From NCBI RefSeq assembly GCF_019733355.1, contig NZ_JAIHLQ010000049.1, positions 1 through 39,094 of the forward strand: a DNA stretch of 39,094 nucleotides, in the 5' to 3' direction. Both the position numbers and the translations under genes were made by a program. Positions 1-7,208 of this stretch are shown here, one piece after another. Source of the stretch: Pseudomonas baetica. Lineage in GTDB: Bacteria; Pseudomonadota; Gammaproteobacteria; Pseudomonadales; Pseudomonadaceae. Position 1 is the stretch's first letter. Each line of letters opens with the position of its first letter. The notes beneath the pieces were generated by a model that was not told the DNA's origin, did no database searches, and was given only the letters and a program-made list of their open reading frames with translations.

Positions 1-151
1 TGAAGAAGCCCGAAGTGATATTTTCGATTACATCGAGATGTTCTATAACCCTAAACGCCGACACAGCAGTGCTATGCAGCTGTCTCCAGTAGAGTATGAG
101 AAACGCTATTTCCTGAGCTTGGAGAGTGTCTAGAAAACCAGGGGCGATTCA
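1..151 (+). mobile_element. Right end of an IS3-family insertion sequence
   Basis: The window opens inside a transposase that ends at 133. About 18 bases further on, an end-like sequence finishes at GATTCA (positions 146-151). Read from the outside it starts TGAATCGCCCCTGG, and IS3-family elements have TGA...TCA termini. The left end lies outside the window, so I cannot tell whether the element is complete, nor check for a target duplication. Confidence 0.7.
2..133 (+). CDS. IS3-family transposase OrfB, C-terminal fragment
   Basis: This is the last 43 codons of a reading frame that enters from outside the window and stops with TAG at 131-133. The peptide has the usual tail of IS3-family integrase-core transposases (rve domain): a YIEMFYNPKRRHSS block, then LSPVEYE, then a short tail. 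In this family the block follows the third acidic residue of the DDE active site and helps to bind the element ends. The DDE residues themselves are not in the window. Family assignment is firm; activity cannot be judged. Confidence 0.85.
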   Translation, partial: EEARSDIFDYIEMFYNPKRRHSSAMQLSPVEYEKRYFLSLESV

Positions 152-278
152 AACAAGCAGTTGACCTATGAGCAACACTTGCGCGAACAACGTACCATTG
201 AGCAGAAGTATTCTGCTTACTGATCCCAATGGTCTCCTTGTCCATGCCCTTCCCCTTCGTGTGATCAGGTGAAACAAA

Positions 279-683
279 ATGAGCACATTACTCATTGTCG
301 ATGATTCCCCCACCGACACTTATCTTGCTAGAAAGTGTGCAGCTGAACTTTTTGAAGAAATTCGTGCGGTGCACAACGCGGAGGGTGTGTTCCGGGAACT
401 GGAGGAATTCAGGCCTTCTTGCGTCATCATGGACTGGACGTTGGACGACTTGATGAATGGAATATCGCTGATCGCTGAGATCCGCGACCGAAACGATGAT
501 GCTAGTGTGGTGCCAATCATCGTCTGCACAAGTCGATCAATGCCTGCAGACAAGCAGATTGCTGCTAATGCTGGCGCTTCGGCTTACATCGTCAAGCCAA
601 TTACTGCTGAGGCTCTTGCCGAAGTCTGTTCACGTCTGATCCCTGGATTTGCTGGCCCCAGCCTTCCTCGTTCCGATAAGTAA
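279..683 (+). CDS. Single-domain response regulator (CheY-like receiver)
   Basis: This 134-residue protein is a receiver domain with no output domain. The acidic pair is D8-D9, the phospho-acceptor is D52 in the IMDWTL strand, the switch Thr/Ser is at T84-S85, and the conserved lysine is K106 in IVKP. Such proteins take a phosphate from a histidine kinase and act by protein contact, as in chemotaxis, twitching motility or phosphorelays. No kinase is visible here; the pilD gene 700 bp downstream makes a pilus or chemotaxis link possible but unproven. AGGTGA lies just ahead of the ATG. A hairpin follows the stop. Confidence 0.9.
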   Translation: MSTLLIVDDSPTDTYLARKCAAELFEEIRAVHNAEGVFRELEEFRPSCVIMDWTLDDLMNGISLIAEIRDRNDDASVVPIIVCTSRSMPADKQIAANAGASAYIVKPITAEALAEVCSRLIPGFAGPSLPRSDK

Positions 684-694
684 CGCATCACTAT

Positions 695-720
695 GCTGCG
701 CCTGAACAAATGGGCGCAGC
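695..720 (+). terminator. Probable terminator of the response regulator gene
   Basis: An 8-bp perfect stem, GCTGCGCC / GGCGCAGC, closes a loop of about 10 bases starting 12 bases after the receiver gene stop. A convincing T run is missing, so termination may be weak. Confidence 0.5.
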
Positions 721-781
721 TACCCTCCTCCGCCTTGCCATTCCCCACAAAATAATCAACTGTCTAAATACCTCACTATCA

Positions 782-1306
782 TCAGTATTTAAACCCTTCC
801 GGGATTTCACAGTACCCTAGTAGGGATGGTTGTACGTTGGTGCCGAAAACATGGATATCAGACATGTTCTCGACAATCTCGGGTGCTTCAATGGTTTCGA
901 ACCTAACGGCGAAAACCAGAAACTCCTGCGCGATATCCCTGCCGAGATGGGCTAAGCATGAACTGCTTTTCTTTGCGTAAGACACCGATGCTAATTGGCC
1001 AGTGCCCAAATCGAGCGATGATTTGAAACCATGCTTCAGTATTGAGAACAAATTCTTCTTTGGAGTTGCATGAAAGAAGACTAGGGTGTCCTGCTCTAAT
1101 GCTCCGGCAAATAGGGAGTAATTGTTTTCTTCAGTAGGTTGGAATGATTCAAGTTTTCCGCATTCATTGTTCATGCTGGGCTTCACTCTTTCAGTTTGAT
1201 TTCTAGTAATAACTGGCCAAGTATCGCGGCTAGCGCCATGGTAGGCCTGAATGGTGTTTTTCCGTTCAAAAGACTGGAAGTTAAGTGAAGCACAGGTGAA
1301 TTCCAT
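782..1306 (-). CDS. Probable PARP-fold ADP-ribosyltransferase domain protein
   Basis: The C-terminal 100 residues follow the pattern of the PARP/ART fold: a strand with His (VFFHATPKKN) leading into SILKHGF, then a strand with Tyr followed by a serine-rich helix (SVSYAKKSSSCLAHL), then FLVFAVRF, as in the LLWHG...SILKQG...GIYFADSSSKS...LLLCEV order of PARPs. The third catalytic position, usually Glu, appears to be Asp in SDIHVFG. The family moves ADP-ribose from NAD+ to protein, nucleic acid or small molecules; the substrate here is unknown. The N-terminus is uncertain: the open frame reaches 1378 with a TTG, an ATG lies at 1306, and another ATG at 1174 has a weak GAGTGAAG ahead of it. It converges with the receiver gene and diverges from pilD. 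The fold call is by motif reading only. Confidence 0.55.
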   Translation of the reverse strand: MEFTCASLNFQSFERKNTIQAYHGASRDTWPVITRNQTERVKPSMNNECGKLESFQPTEENNYSLFAGALEQDTLVFFHATPKKNLFSILKHGFKSSLDLGTGQLASVSYAKKSSSCLAHLGRDIAQEFLVFAVRFETIEAPEIVENMSDIHVFGTNVQPSLLGYCEIPEGFKY

Positions 1307-1398
1307 GCATAGGTTTTGAGGTGTCGAATTTTCCAAGCCCGGTAAAATCAAGGTTGCGGGTTTGATTCCGTCTCCCAACCTACCACCGGTGACACACC

Positions 1399-2286
1399 AT
1401 GACCACGTTGCACTTATTGAAGCTCTATCCAGCAGTCTTTGCGATCCTAGTGGGGATTGTAGGCCTGATGGTCGGCAGCTTCCTCAACGTTGTTGTCTAC
1501 AGGCTGCCTGTGATGATGAAGCGATCCTGGCTGCAGGATGCCCGTGCTGCCCTTCAAATGGAAGCCACTCCGACCGAGCCGTTCAACCTTGCAATGCCGA
1601 ATTCCCGATGCCCATCCTGCGGCCATTCGATCAAGCCTTGGGAGAACATTCCGTTGATCAGCTGGCTCTTGTTGAGGCGAAAGTGTTCAGGCTGTCGATC
1701 GCCGATTTCGGCAAGATACCCAATAGTTGAGCTGGTGACTGCCGGCCTATCATTCGGCACGGCCTGGCACTTTGGCTATGGTGCAGAGACTTGCTTCGCG
1801 CTTCTGATGGTTTGGGGCGGAACTGCACTTTTCCTTATCGACCTCGATGAGATGCTTCTGCCTGATACGATCGTTATTCCGGGCATATGGGTTGGCTTAG
1901 CTGCCAGCTTTCTTGGGCTTTTCTCGACGCTCCAGGATGGCTTCATTGGAGCTGTCACAGGCTACCTGCTCCTTGCACTGCCGGCGTTGATCTTTCAGGC
2001 GATCACCGGCCGCCAGGGAATGGGCAACGGTGATTTTAAACTGCTCGCCCTCTTCGGGGCCTGGCTCGGCTGGCAAGCACTCCCTTTGATAATTCTCGTA
2101 TCTGCCGTGGCTGCATCAATTGTCGGACTCATTGCGGGTTTAGGGGTAAAATCTCGAAGCGAGCCTTTCCCCTTTGGCCCCTTTATCATCGCCGGCGGTT
2201 TACTAGCCTTGTTCTTCGACCATGAGCTGTACACGCTTTATGGTCATGTAGCCGGCGTCAACATTGGAGCACTACTTTTTGACTAA
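1399..2286 (+). CDS. pilD: Type IV prepilin peptidase / N-methyltransferase PilD (GspO/TcpJ family)
   Basis: PilD cleaves the leader of type IV pilins and type II pseudopilins at the inner membrane and methylates the new N-terminal Phe. The protein is 295 residues, normal for the family. It shows GSFLNVVVYRLP (residues 26-37), the cytoplasmic zinc-binding domain with CxxC pairs at C71/C74 and C96/C99 and the ENIPLISWLLLR block, the first catalytic Asp in LIDLDEMLLPD (D148 region), and the second in GMGNGDFKLLA (D212). About seven membrane segments are visible. No pilin or pilus assembly gene lies within 36 kb downstream, so its partners are upstream of the window, elsewhere on the element, or chromosomal. 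The tyrosine recombinase gene begins inside its last codons. Confidence 0.95.
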   Translation: MTTLHLLKLYPAVFAILVGIVGLMVGSFLNVVVYRLPVMMKRSWLQDARAALQMEATPTEPFNLAMPNSRCPSCGHSIKPWENIPLISWLLLRRKCSGCRSPISARYPIVELVTAGLSFGTAWHFGYGAETCFALLMVWGGTALFLIDLDEMLLPDTIVIPGIWVGLAASFLGLFSTLQDGFIGAVTGYLLLALPALIFQAITGRQGMGNGDFKLLALFGAWLGWQALPLIILVSAVAASIVGLIAGLGVKSRSEPFPFGPFIIAGGLLALFFDHELYTLYGHVAGVNIGALLFD

Positions 2287-3544
2287 GCGAGTAGAGGCAA
2301 TTCCTCCCCGCCCCCTTTTCGATACCATTGAATCGATCCTGGGTGACTACGCCGACTTTAAAGACCTGCATCCAGACATGGCCCCTTACCTGGCTGCTTT
2401 TCCAGCCGAGATCAGTGTTGAGACCGATCTTCGTCATGCTCGAGCTTTTTTAAAGTCCTACAGCCAATCGCCGTCCACCTTCAAAAACTACCGCGGTTAT
2501 CTGGAGCGTTTGATTCTCTGGAGTTGGATTGTCCAGAGCAAGTCCGTACTGGATCTGACCCGCACTGATGCTGAGGCTTTCCTCGCGTTCAACGTCGCGC
2601 CACCACAGTCATGGGTTGGTGCTTCTGCGATGCGCAGATTTGCTCCCAAGGATGGCCTGCTTATGTTCAACCCTCGGTGGCGACCTTTCGGCGTGAAGAT
2701 CGAGAAAGCTGACCGCAAGAGGGCTGCTGAGGCGCATGTGAAGCCCGTCGCCAGTCAGAAGAAACAGGGATCAGGAAGCACTGATCTGATCTACTCGGTT
2801 GCGTGTTCGTTTTATGACTTCTTGCTGCAGGACGGCATGGACATCGCTAGCCCGTTCAAATCTATCAAACGGGTGAAGGGCAAGCGGGGAAAACCTAAGA
2901 TCAAGGCATTGACCACGCTGCAGTGGGACTACCTTGTCGGTGAGGCCGAGACAATGGCCAATGAGGACCCCAAACACGAGCGTACTCTGTTCATCGTCGT
3001 GGCCCTCTTTGCGATGTACTTACGGGTTGGTGACTTGTCTGGCCGAGATGATTGGCTTCCGACCATGAACTCTTTTTTCAAAAGAAATGGTTCATGGTGG
3101 TTCGAGGTTGTTGGGAAGGGCAACAAGGAGCGTGAGATCACGGTTAAGGATGCCTTTATCCCCTACCTCAAGCGGTACCGTGAGAGCTTGAATATGTCGC
3201 CACTGCCGACCAAGGCCGACGATGCACCGCTGCTCTATACAAGCCATGGCCGGCCCAACCTGACTGCACGCCAGATCCGGAATATTGTTCAGCCAGTTTT
3301 CGACCGCGCTCGGTCCAGAATGCAGGCCGACGGACAGCCTGAGGACGAGTGTCAGGAATTGATGGAGGTTACCTTGCACTGGTTACGGCACACGGGCGCA
3401 ACGTTCGATGCCAAATTCCGGGACGCAAAGCACCTGCAAATGGATCTGGGTCACGAAAGCCTTTCAACCACCCAGGACATTTACTACAACGCAATTAATC
3501 AGGAACGCTCCGCAAGTAACCGAGGCAGTATTCGCGGTCGATAA
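2279..3544 (+). CDS. Tyrosine recombinase / phage-type integrase
   Basis: Site-specific recombinase of the tyrosine family. Numbering from the upstream TTG at 2264, the catalytic set is R254 (MYLRVGDL), K285 (GKGNKER), H372-x-x-R375 (HWLRHTGA), H397 (LGHESL) and the nucleophile Y407 or Y408 (DIYYNA). An N-terminal SAM-like core-binding region is visible (residues 55-110). Length, about 420, is longer than XerC/D because of an insert around residues 115-215. The start is uncertain: TTG at 2264 or TTG at 2279, the latter with GGAG 9 bases ahead; both lie inside the pilD end, so the two genes are probably co-transcribed. It could catalyse integration, excision or dimer resolution of the host element. 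No directionality factor is recognised next to it. Confidence 0.9.
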   Translation: MTKRVEAIPPRPLFDTIESILGDYADFKDLHPDMAPYLAAFPAEISVETDLRHARAFLKSYSQSPSTFKNYRGYLERLILWSWIVQSKSVLDLTRTDAEAFLAFNVAPPQSWVGASAMRRFAPKDGLLMFNPRWRPFGVKIEKADRKRAAEAHVKPVASQKKQGSGSTDLIYSVACSFYDFLLQDGMDIASPFKSIKRVKGKRGKPKIKALTTLQWDYLVGEAETMANEDPKHERTLFIVVALFAMYLRVGDLSGRDDWLPTMNSFFKRNGSWWFEVVGKGNKEREITVKDAFIPYLKRYRESLNMSPLPTKADDAPLLYTSHGRPNLTARQIRNIVQPVFDRARSRMQADGQPEDECQELMEVTLHWLRHTGATFDAKFRDAKHLQMDLGHESLSTTQDIYYNAINQERSASNRGSIRGR

Positions 3545-3557
3545 CCTGTCTTATCAG

Positions 3558-3579
3558 AAGGCAGCCTCTCAGCTGCCTT
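3558..3579. terminator. Hairpin between convergent genes
   Basis: An 8-bp perfect stem, AAGGCAGC / GCTGCCTT, with a six-base loop sits exactly between the stop of the recombinase gene and the end of the leftward gene, where a shared terminator would be expected. There is no strong T run on either side. Confidence 0.5.
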
Positions 3580-3919
3580 ACTTCACGTCTCTCCACATCC
3601 ATTCAGCGAACTGTTCGTAGTTCTCGATTCTGAATGTCGAACCTGGGCTCCAGGTAAAGCCACACCGAATAAAATGGCCGTTCGACTTATCAGCTAAGGT
3701 GGCGCCCTCCCCGTGGCAGAGCGCGCCATACGACGTCGGGCCTGTAGCCATCGACTCGCTTATCGTCAAAGGGCTCGCAAGTATCATGGAGTATGAGTCA
3801 GCGTTCACCCAGTACAGTCGTTCAGCGGTCATTAACATCCCCCATATGAGGAATGCCAGCCAGGCTGCTTTGATGAGTGAGTTGACTCCTTTGGTTGTTG
3901 GCACTGTCAGAAGCTCCAC
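3578..3919 (-). CDS. Hypothetical membrane-anchored protein
   Basis: Not recognised. The 113-residue product has one hydrophobic segment near the N-terminus (about residues 14-30, LIKAAWLAFLIWGMLM) followed by about 80 polar residues with two Cys, which would place most of it in the periplasm if the segment is an uncleaved anchor. It starts with GTG at 3919, inside the last codons of the leftward gene that begins at 4200, so the two look translationally coupled. A later ATG (residue 28) is possible but would remove the membrane segment. Confidence 0.5.
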   Translation of the reverse strand: MELLTVPTTKGVNSLIKAAWLAFLIWGMLMTAERLYWVNADSYSMILASPLTISESMATGPTSYGALCHGEGATLADKSNGHFIRCGFTWSPGSTFRIENYEQFAEWMWRDVK

Positions 3920-4200
3920 GTTGGTACGACGAGGACCACCAAGCTCAGAGATCCTGCCAAGCTAGCCAGTGCAATCAAAGCCTGTTTTCGTGTCGAGGTA
4001 ATGATCTTGCCGCGCTCACCTGCTAGCTTGCGCAAGTGGAAGGCTTGCAATTGAGGTGAGCTATACCCGTCGCGATCGATGGCCCTAAATACCAGGTATC
4101 TGTAGGTGTAGCGGATTGTGATACAGATGCATATTGCTAGGCAGAGAGTGCCGGGTAGGTAGAAATTCGCTGGTGAAATGAATGGCTGTACGTCGTTCAT
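3907..4200 (-). CDS. Hypothetical protein with two membrane segments
   Basis: Not recognised. The 97-residue product has hydrophobic stretches near residues 15-33 and 73-93, joined by a basic loop (residues 34-72, rich in Arg, Lys and aromatic residues) that should be cytoplasmic. It starts with ATG but has a poor ribosome binding site. Its last codons overlap the start of the next leftward gene (3919) by 13 bp, so the pair probably forms a small operon encoding membrane partners. Nothing in the sequence tells what they do. Confidence 0.55.
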   Translation of the reverse strand: MNDVQPFISPANFYLPGTLCLAICICITIRYTYRYLVFRAIDRDGYSSPQLQAFHLRKLAGERGKIITSTRKQALIALASLAGSLSLVVLVVPTWSF

Positions 4201-4293
4201 GGGGAATTGATTGCTATTTGGTAGTTGAATACGTCCATGTTACCAGTTTGAACTGCTGGTCGGCCCCTGTGCCCCGTTCGACAGGCCGGTTAA

Positions 4294-4333
4294 GGGGTGT
4301 AGCGCTTGTGGCCTATCCATAGCGCTACGCCCC
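4294..4333 (-). terminator. Long hairpin after the SANT-repeat gene
   Basis: GGGGTGTAGCGCT and AGCGCTACGCCCC form a 13-bp stem with one T-G wobble and a 14-base loop, 15 bases beyond the leftward stop at 4348. Position and strength suit a terminator, although the following T run is short. Confidence 0.55.
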
Positions 4334-4347
4334 ATTGCTCTCAAGTC

Positions 4348-5784
4348 CTAGACGAGCTTGAAGGCTCCGAGCACTGATGCTCGTACTGATACCGCACCCA
4401 CAGTTCGGTTCAGGTGCTTGGCGCATTTTTCTCTGGCTAGAGTATGCACATTGGCTAAAAGCCAGGCATCGTCTTCGGCACTCCAAGGCGTGGTGACTTT
4501 GTTGGAGTGCAGCCCGAGACTTTGTGCTTTGTGCCTGATTCTCTCTGCGAGCATACCTAGCTTTGCAGCACACCAGATCGATCCTTTCTTAGGGTAATAC
4601 TCCCTCAGAATTTCGATTTCAGCGCTGGTCCATTTCCGCTTGTTGACCTCTGCCGGCCGCACTGGCAAGTAGATGAGCCCGTCGACCCATTCTTTGCCTT
4701 TGGATTCAAATAGCCGACTCAGTCCCGCCCTTGAAAACTCAGAGGTCTCGTTTTTGAGGAATCGCACTCGTTTATCGACTGCATATTCAGGTCTGTTGAT
4801 CAGCTTGCCAATCTCGGCGTTGGTCTTCTTCCCAAGATTCTGTAACAGCAGCTGATCGTCGTGACCTGTCCAGCCCGGGAATATACCCAGCTGCTTTGGA
4901 CGCAGACTAACAGCAGCCATTGTCCGGCCCAACTGCTCTGCTACCCAAGGAAGCGGCTCTGTTTGGAGATGCTCGAGCAGGAAAATCGTTTCCTCGCGGG
5001 TCCAGGTAACCAGTGTGTTGGCTACCTTCAAGCGTCGAGCTCTGTTAGTGGTTTGGTAGTAGGACATTCCGACGTGGTCGGCTATCTGTTCGACCGGTTG
5101 GCTATGGTAGTGCTGCTTAAGGTAGTCGTCCTTCTCCTTCGTCCAGCGTGATCTAGGTGGCAAATCAGGAACGGGTTTAAGCAGGGATTCGTGCGGAGCT
5201 ATGTGGAAACTGCTCGCAGCGGCGAGAAATGATTCGGCTGCCTTTCGGAACTCTTTAGCGGACGTTACGGCCGGCGGTACAAATGGCTCGAGCAGCATTG
5301 TCTCATCAGGATCCTCATCGCCCTTTGTTGCTAAGACATGTTTTGTGGTTGCTGATTTGTCTTGAGGTTTGCCATGCAGCGCCTGCGGGGTAAGGGGCAT
5401 TGGGGTCAATGGCGGGCTACTTCTTCGCTCTCTGATAACTCTTTTGTTGGGTGCATCAGATGTTCCTGCAAGGGCCAGGGTTATGGTCATAGCCTCGACA
5501 TCCTGAGGTGACCTGCCAAGCAGGTCAGCTATCGAAGCGATCGACTGGTGGCCAACATATTCCTGCCGCAGGATTCGTTCATCGCCACTCGGCCAGGCAG
5601 CTCCTCTGCTTGATCGTGGCCAAGGCCCAGCACCGTTCGGGGGAACATAGATGCCTAGAGCTACTGCCAGCTCATATGTTTCCCGCAGTGAGTGTTTGGT
5701 TTGATCGGCAGCTCCCTGTATGCCCTGCAGAGGCACGCTCTGCTCCAGGGTGGTTAGATCTTCGGAAGACCATTTTGCCTTCAT
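4348..5784 (-). CDS. Protein with about seven SANT/Myb-like helix-turn-helix repeats
   Basis: The 478-residue product is largely built from a repeat of about 41 residues. Each begins W(S/T)xx(E/D) followed by an acidic-hydrophobic helix, then an IAxxLGR-like turn, and ends in an AVxxRxxxLG-like recognition helix. I see copies at residues 5-46 (weak), 64-105, 214-254, 261-301, 305-344, 385-425 and 434-474. This is the SANT/Myb/GcrA-like fold, which usually binds DNA. A proline-rich linker (about 115-215) separates the first two from the rest. No enzyme domain is visible, so a DNA-organising or regulatory role is inferred. GGAG lies 9 bases before the ATG. A 16-bp palindrome lies about 150 bp upstream. 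Two or three repeats per protein are ordinary; seven in one bacterial protein is unusual. Confidence 0.8.
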   Translation of the reverse strand: MKAKWSSEDLTTLEQSVPLQGIQGAADQTKHSLRETYELAVALGIYVPPNGAGPWPRSSRGAAWPSGDERILRQEYVGHQSIASIADLLGRSPQDVEAMTITLALAGTSDAPNKRVIRERRSSPPLTPMPLTPQALHGKPQDKSATTKHVLATKGDEDPDETMLLEPFVPPAVTSAKEFRKAAESFLAAASSFHIAPHESLLKPVPDLPPRSRWTKEKDDYLKQHYHSQPVEQIADHVGMSYYQTTNRARRLKVANTLVTWTREETIFLLEHLQTEPLPWVAEQLGRTMAAVSLRPKQLGIFPGWTGHDDQLLLQNLGKKTNAEIGKLINRPEYAVDKRVRFLKNETSEFSRAGLSRLFESKGKEWVDGLIYLPVRPAEVNKRKWTSAEIEILREYYPKKGSIWCAAKLGMLAERIRHKAQSLGLHSNKVTTPWSAEDDAWLLANVHTLAREKCAKHLNRTVGAVSVRASVLGAFKLV

Positions 5785-5930
5785 GCCTGCGTATCTCCAA
5801 TCGCCTCGGTCGGGGCTGTCGTTTAGGGCTTTCTGCCCACGCTTATGATTATTGTGTAGCTAGGTTTTGGTATCGCAAAGTTTGGTTCTGCCTATCACCT
5901 CTTGAAAACGATAATTTGAGGCTGACTAGG

Positions 5931-5946
5931 AACGCTTGCAAGCGTT
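5931..5946. promoter_or_regulatory. 16-bp perfect palindrome, candidate operator
   Basis: AACGCTTGCAAGCGTT is perfectly symmetrical, and a further half-like AAAGCGTTT follows about 12 bases later. It lies in the 258-bp gap between the DUF3800-like gene and the leftward SANT-repeat gene, about 150 bp ahead of the latter's start. A dimeric repressor site is the simplest reading; the binding protein is unknown. Confidence 0.45.
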
Positions 5947-6042
5947 TGACCCTGTTGGAAAGCGTTTATCACGATTGGCTGATTGGTTGCTGCAGACATT
6001 TAAGGGCCAGGCATTGATCAGCCGCACTCGTGCCGCGCTTCA

Positions 6043-6471
6043 TCAGTCGCGGTACTCCTCCGGGTATTCAATCCCATGCAAGAACCACAGACTTTTGGCA
6101 TTGCTCTCATGAGGTGCCTGATTAAAGATGAAGGCAGGGCATTCCTCATCTGCTTTGTCGATCAGCTTAGCCACCAGATCAGCGTTGCGGCGCTGTTGCT
6201 CTGACAGCTTTGCACTCGCTTCTTCCAGTTGATCAATGCTGCACTTTTCCATAAAGCTGAAATGTTTGCCCAGGAGTCTGCAGAGAATGTCCGAGATCTG
6301 TATGGCTGGTTCATTGTGTGAAATTGCGAACCGGTAGCTTACGGGCTGGCCACCCCACACAATTTCGTTGCGCTCAAGGCTTTCCCTGACCCGCGGTTCT
6401 TCGTCAAATACGTGAACCGACCTCACGAATGTGGCAAGTCTATGGATGAAGGCTGTATCAAAACCACTCAT
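6043..6471 (-). CDS. DUF3800-like protein, C-terminal part (frame-disrupted gene)
   Basis: This frame carries the end of a DUF3800-type protein: a VHVFDEE strand, then RFAISHNEPAIQISDILCRLLGK, which matches the QxAD-type helix near the end of that family. The ATG at 6471 has no properly spaced ribosome site and lies inside the last codons of the preceding frame. Removing one T from the TTTT run at 6460-6463 joins the two frames without a break (...NEKDEWF then DTAFIHRL...). I therefore read it as the second half of a single gene starting at 7186, not a separate gene. DUF3800 proteins have an RNase H-like fold and are common on mobile elements; their role is not established. Confidence 0.6.
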   Translation of the reverse strand: MSGFDTAFIHRLATFVRSVHVFDEEPRVRESLERNEIVWGGQPVSYRFAISHNEPAIQISDILCRLLGKHFSFMEKCSIDQLEEASAKLSEQQRRNADLVAKLIDKADEECPAFIFNQAPHESNAKSLWFLHGIEYPEEYRD

Positions 6472-7186
6472 CCTTCTCGTTGCCGCAAAGATACACCAAC
6501 GTAGTAACCCTGGCAGCCTCTTGGAGAAGGTCTGAGAGCGCCATTCTTGCCATGTTTCTGAACGTGAAGCCGCCCCTGAAGAGAAATTGGCGTACAGCTT
6601 TTAGGAATTCGGGTATTCGCGCGGCAGGTACGTTCGGGTAGTCGAAGGTCTTTAGTAGCCGGAAATACCCAAGTGGTTCTAGCCTCACTATGGCGTGGAG
6701 TTCGTTTTTCAGATCGTCCCGAATGGATCTGTAGGCCTCGAACTGATCATGGTCTAGCAGCGAGTCAATCAGGTCGACTATCGACCAGTTCAAGATGCTG
6801 AAGTTAGAGAAGTGAATGTAAGCTGGCGACGCCAGAAGCCATGTGAGGAACTGCTCCAGCTTGTTGGAGCTGAGGCAGGTGATGTAACCCCCTTGGGCAA
6901 GGTGCTTTAGCTTCAACTCTTTGACTGATGGCTGAATTCTCAATTGAGCCCTCAGGTCATGAATATCAGGCAGGCTGGCCCCTGGCCCCAGCGCTACACC
7001 CCCGAGCACAAAGCAATCCAGAACCTCATGATTGAGCCCGGTTCCAGTCAAGGATAGGCTTCGGATATTGTTCGTTTCGTCGTAATACAGCGTGTAGGCC
7101 TTATTGATGTTCTTCATCAGGTCCTGCCCGGGGAATCTAAACAGGCCGGCATCGATCACTGTTTTTTCGTAGCTGTCATTGATCAT
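6458..7186 (-). CDS. DUF3800-like protein, N-terminal part (frame-disrupted gene)
   Basis: The start is placed at the ATG at 7186, with AGGT 7 bases upstream and 22 bases after the kfrA stop, so it is probably co-transcribed with kfrA. Near the N-terminus is YTLYYDETNN, the family's opening strand with its conserved Asp-Glu, followed by CFVLGGVAL. The frame ends at TGA right after TGG TTT, where the downstream frame takes over. The two parts together would give about 380 residues, a normal size for the family. The break may be a real mutation, a sequence error in a T run, or, less likely, programmed +1 shifting at TTT TGA. Confidence 0.65.
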   Translation of the reverse strand: MINDSYEKTVIDAGLFRFPGQDLMKNINKAYTLYYDETNNIRSLSLTGTGLNHEVLDCFVLGGVALGPGASLPDIHDLRAQLRIQPSVKELKLKHLAQGGYITCLSSNKLEQFLTWLLASPAYIHFSNFSILNWSIVDLIDSLLDHDQFEAYRSIRDDLKNELHAIVRLEPLGYFRLLKTFDYPNVPAARIPEFLKAVRQFLFRGGFTFRNMARMALSDLLQEAARVTTLVYLCGNEKDEWF

Positions 7187-7208
7187 GGGTCTACCTGGAC
7201 GTTGATTG

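Noticed and set aside
1350..1393. tRNA 3'-end-like sequence (GCGGGTTTGATTCC... ending ACCA) that could be an attachment site
   Set aside because: The T-arm does not pair, and counting back from CCA places the T-loop three bases out of register. No matching acceptor half is present.
5508..6017. 169-codon plus-strand frame opposite the SANT-repeat gene start
   Set aside because: It is a shadow of the leftward gene over half its length, and the rest has no ribosome site.
6458..6471. Programmed +1 frameshift as the sole explanation of the split DUF3800-like gene
   Set aside because: A similar break in a T run occurs at 22975, so error or mutation is at least as likely; no stimulatory structure or SD-like element is evident.
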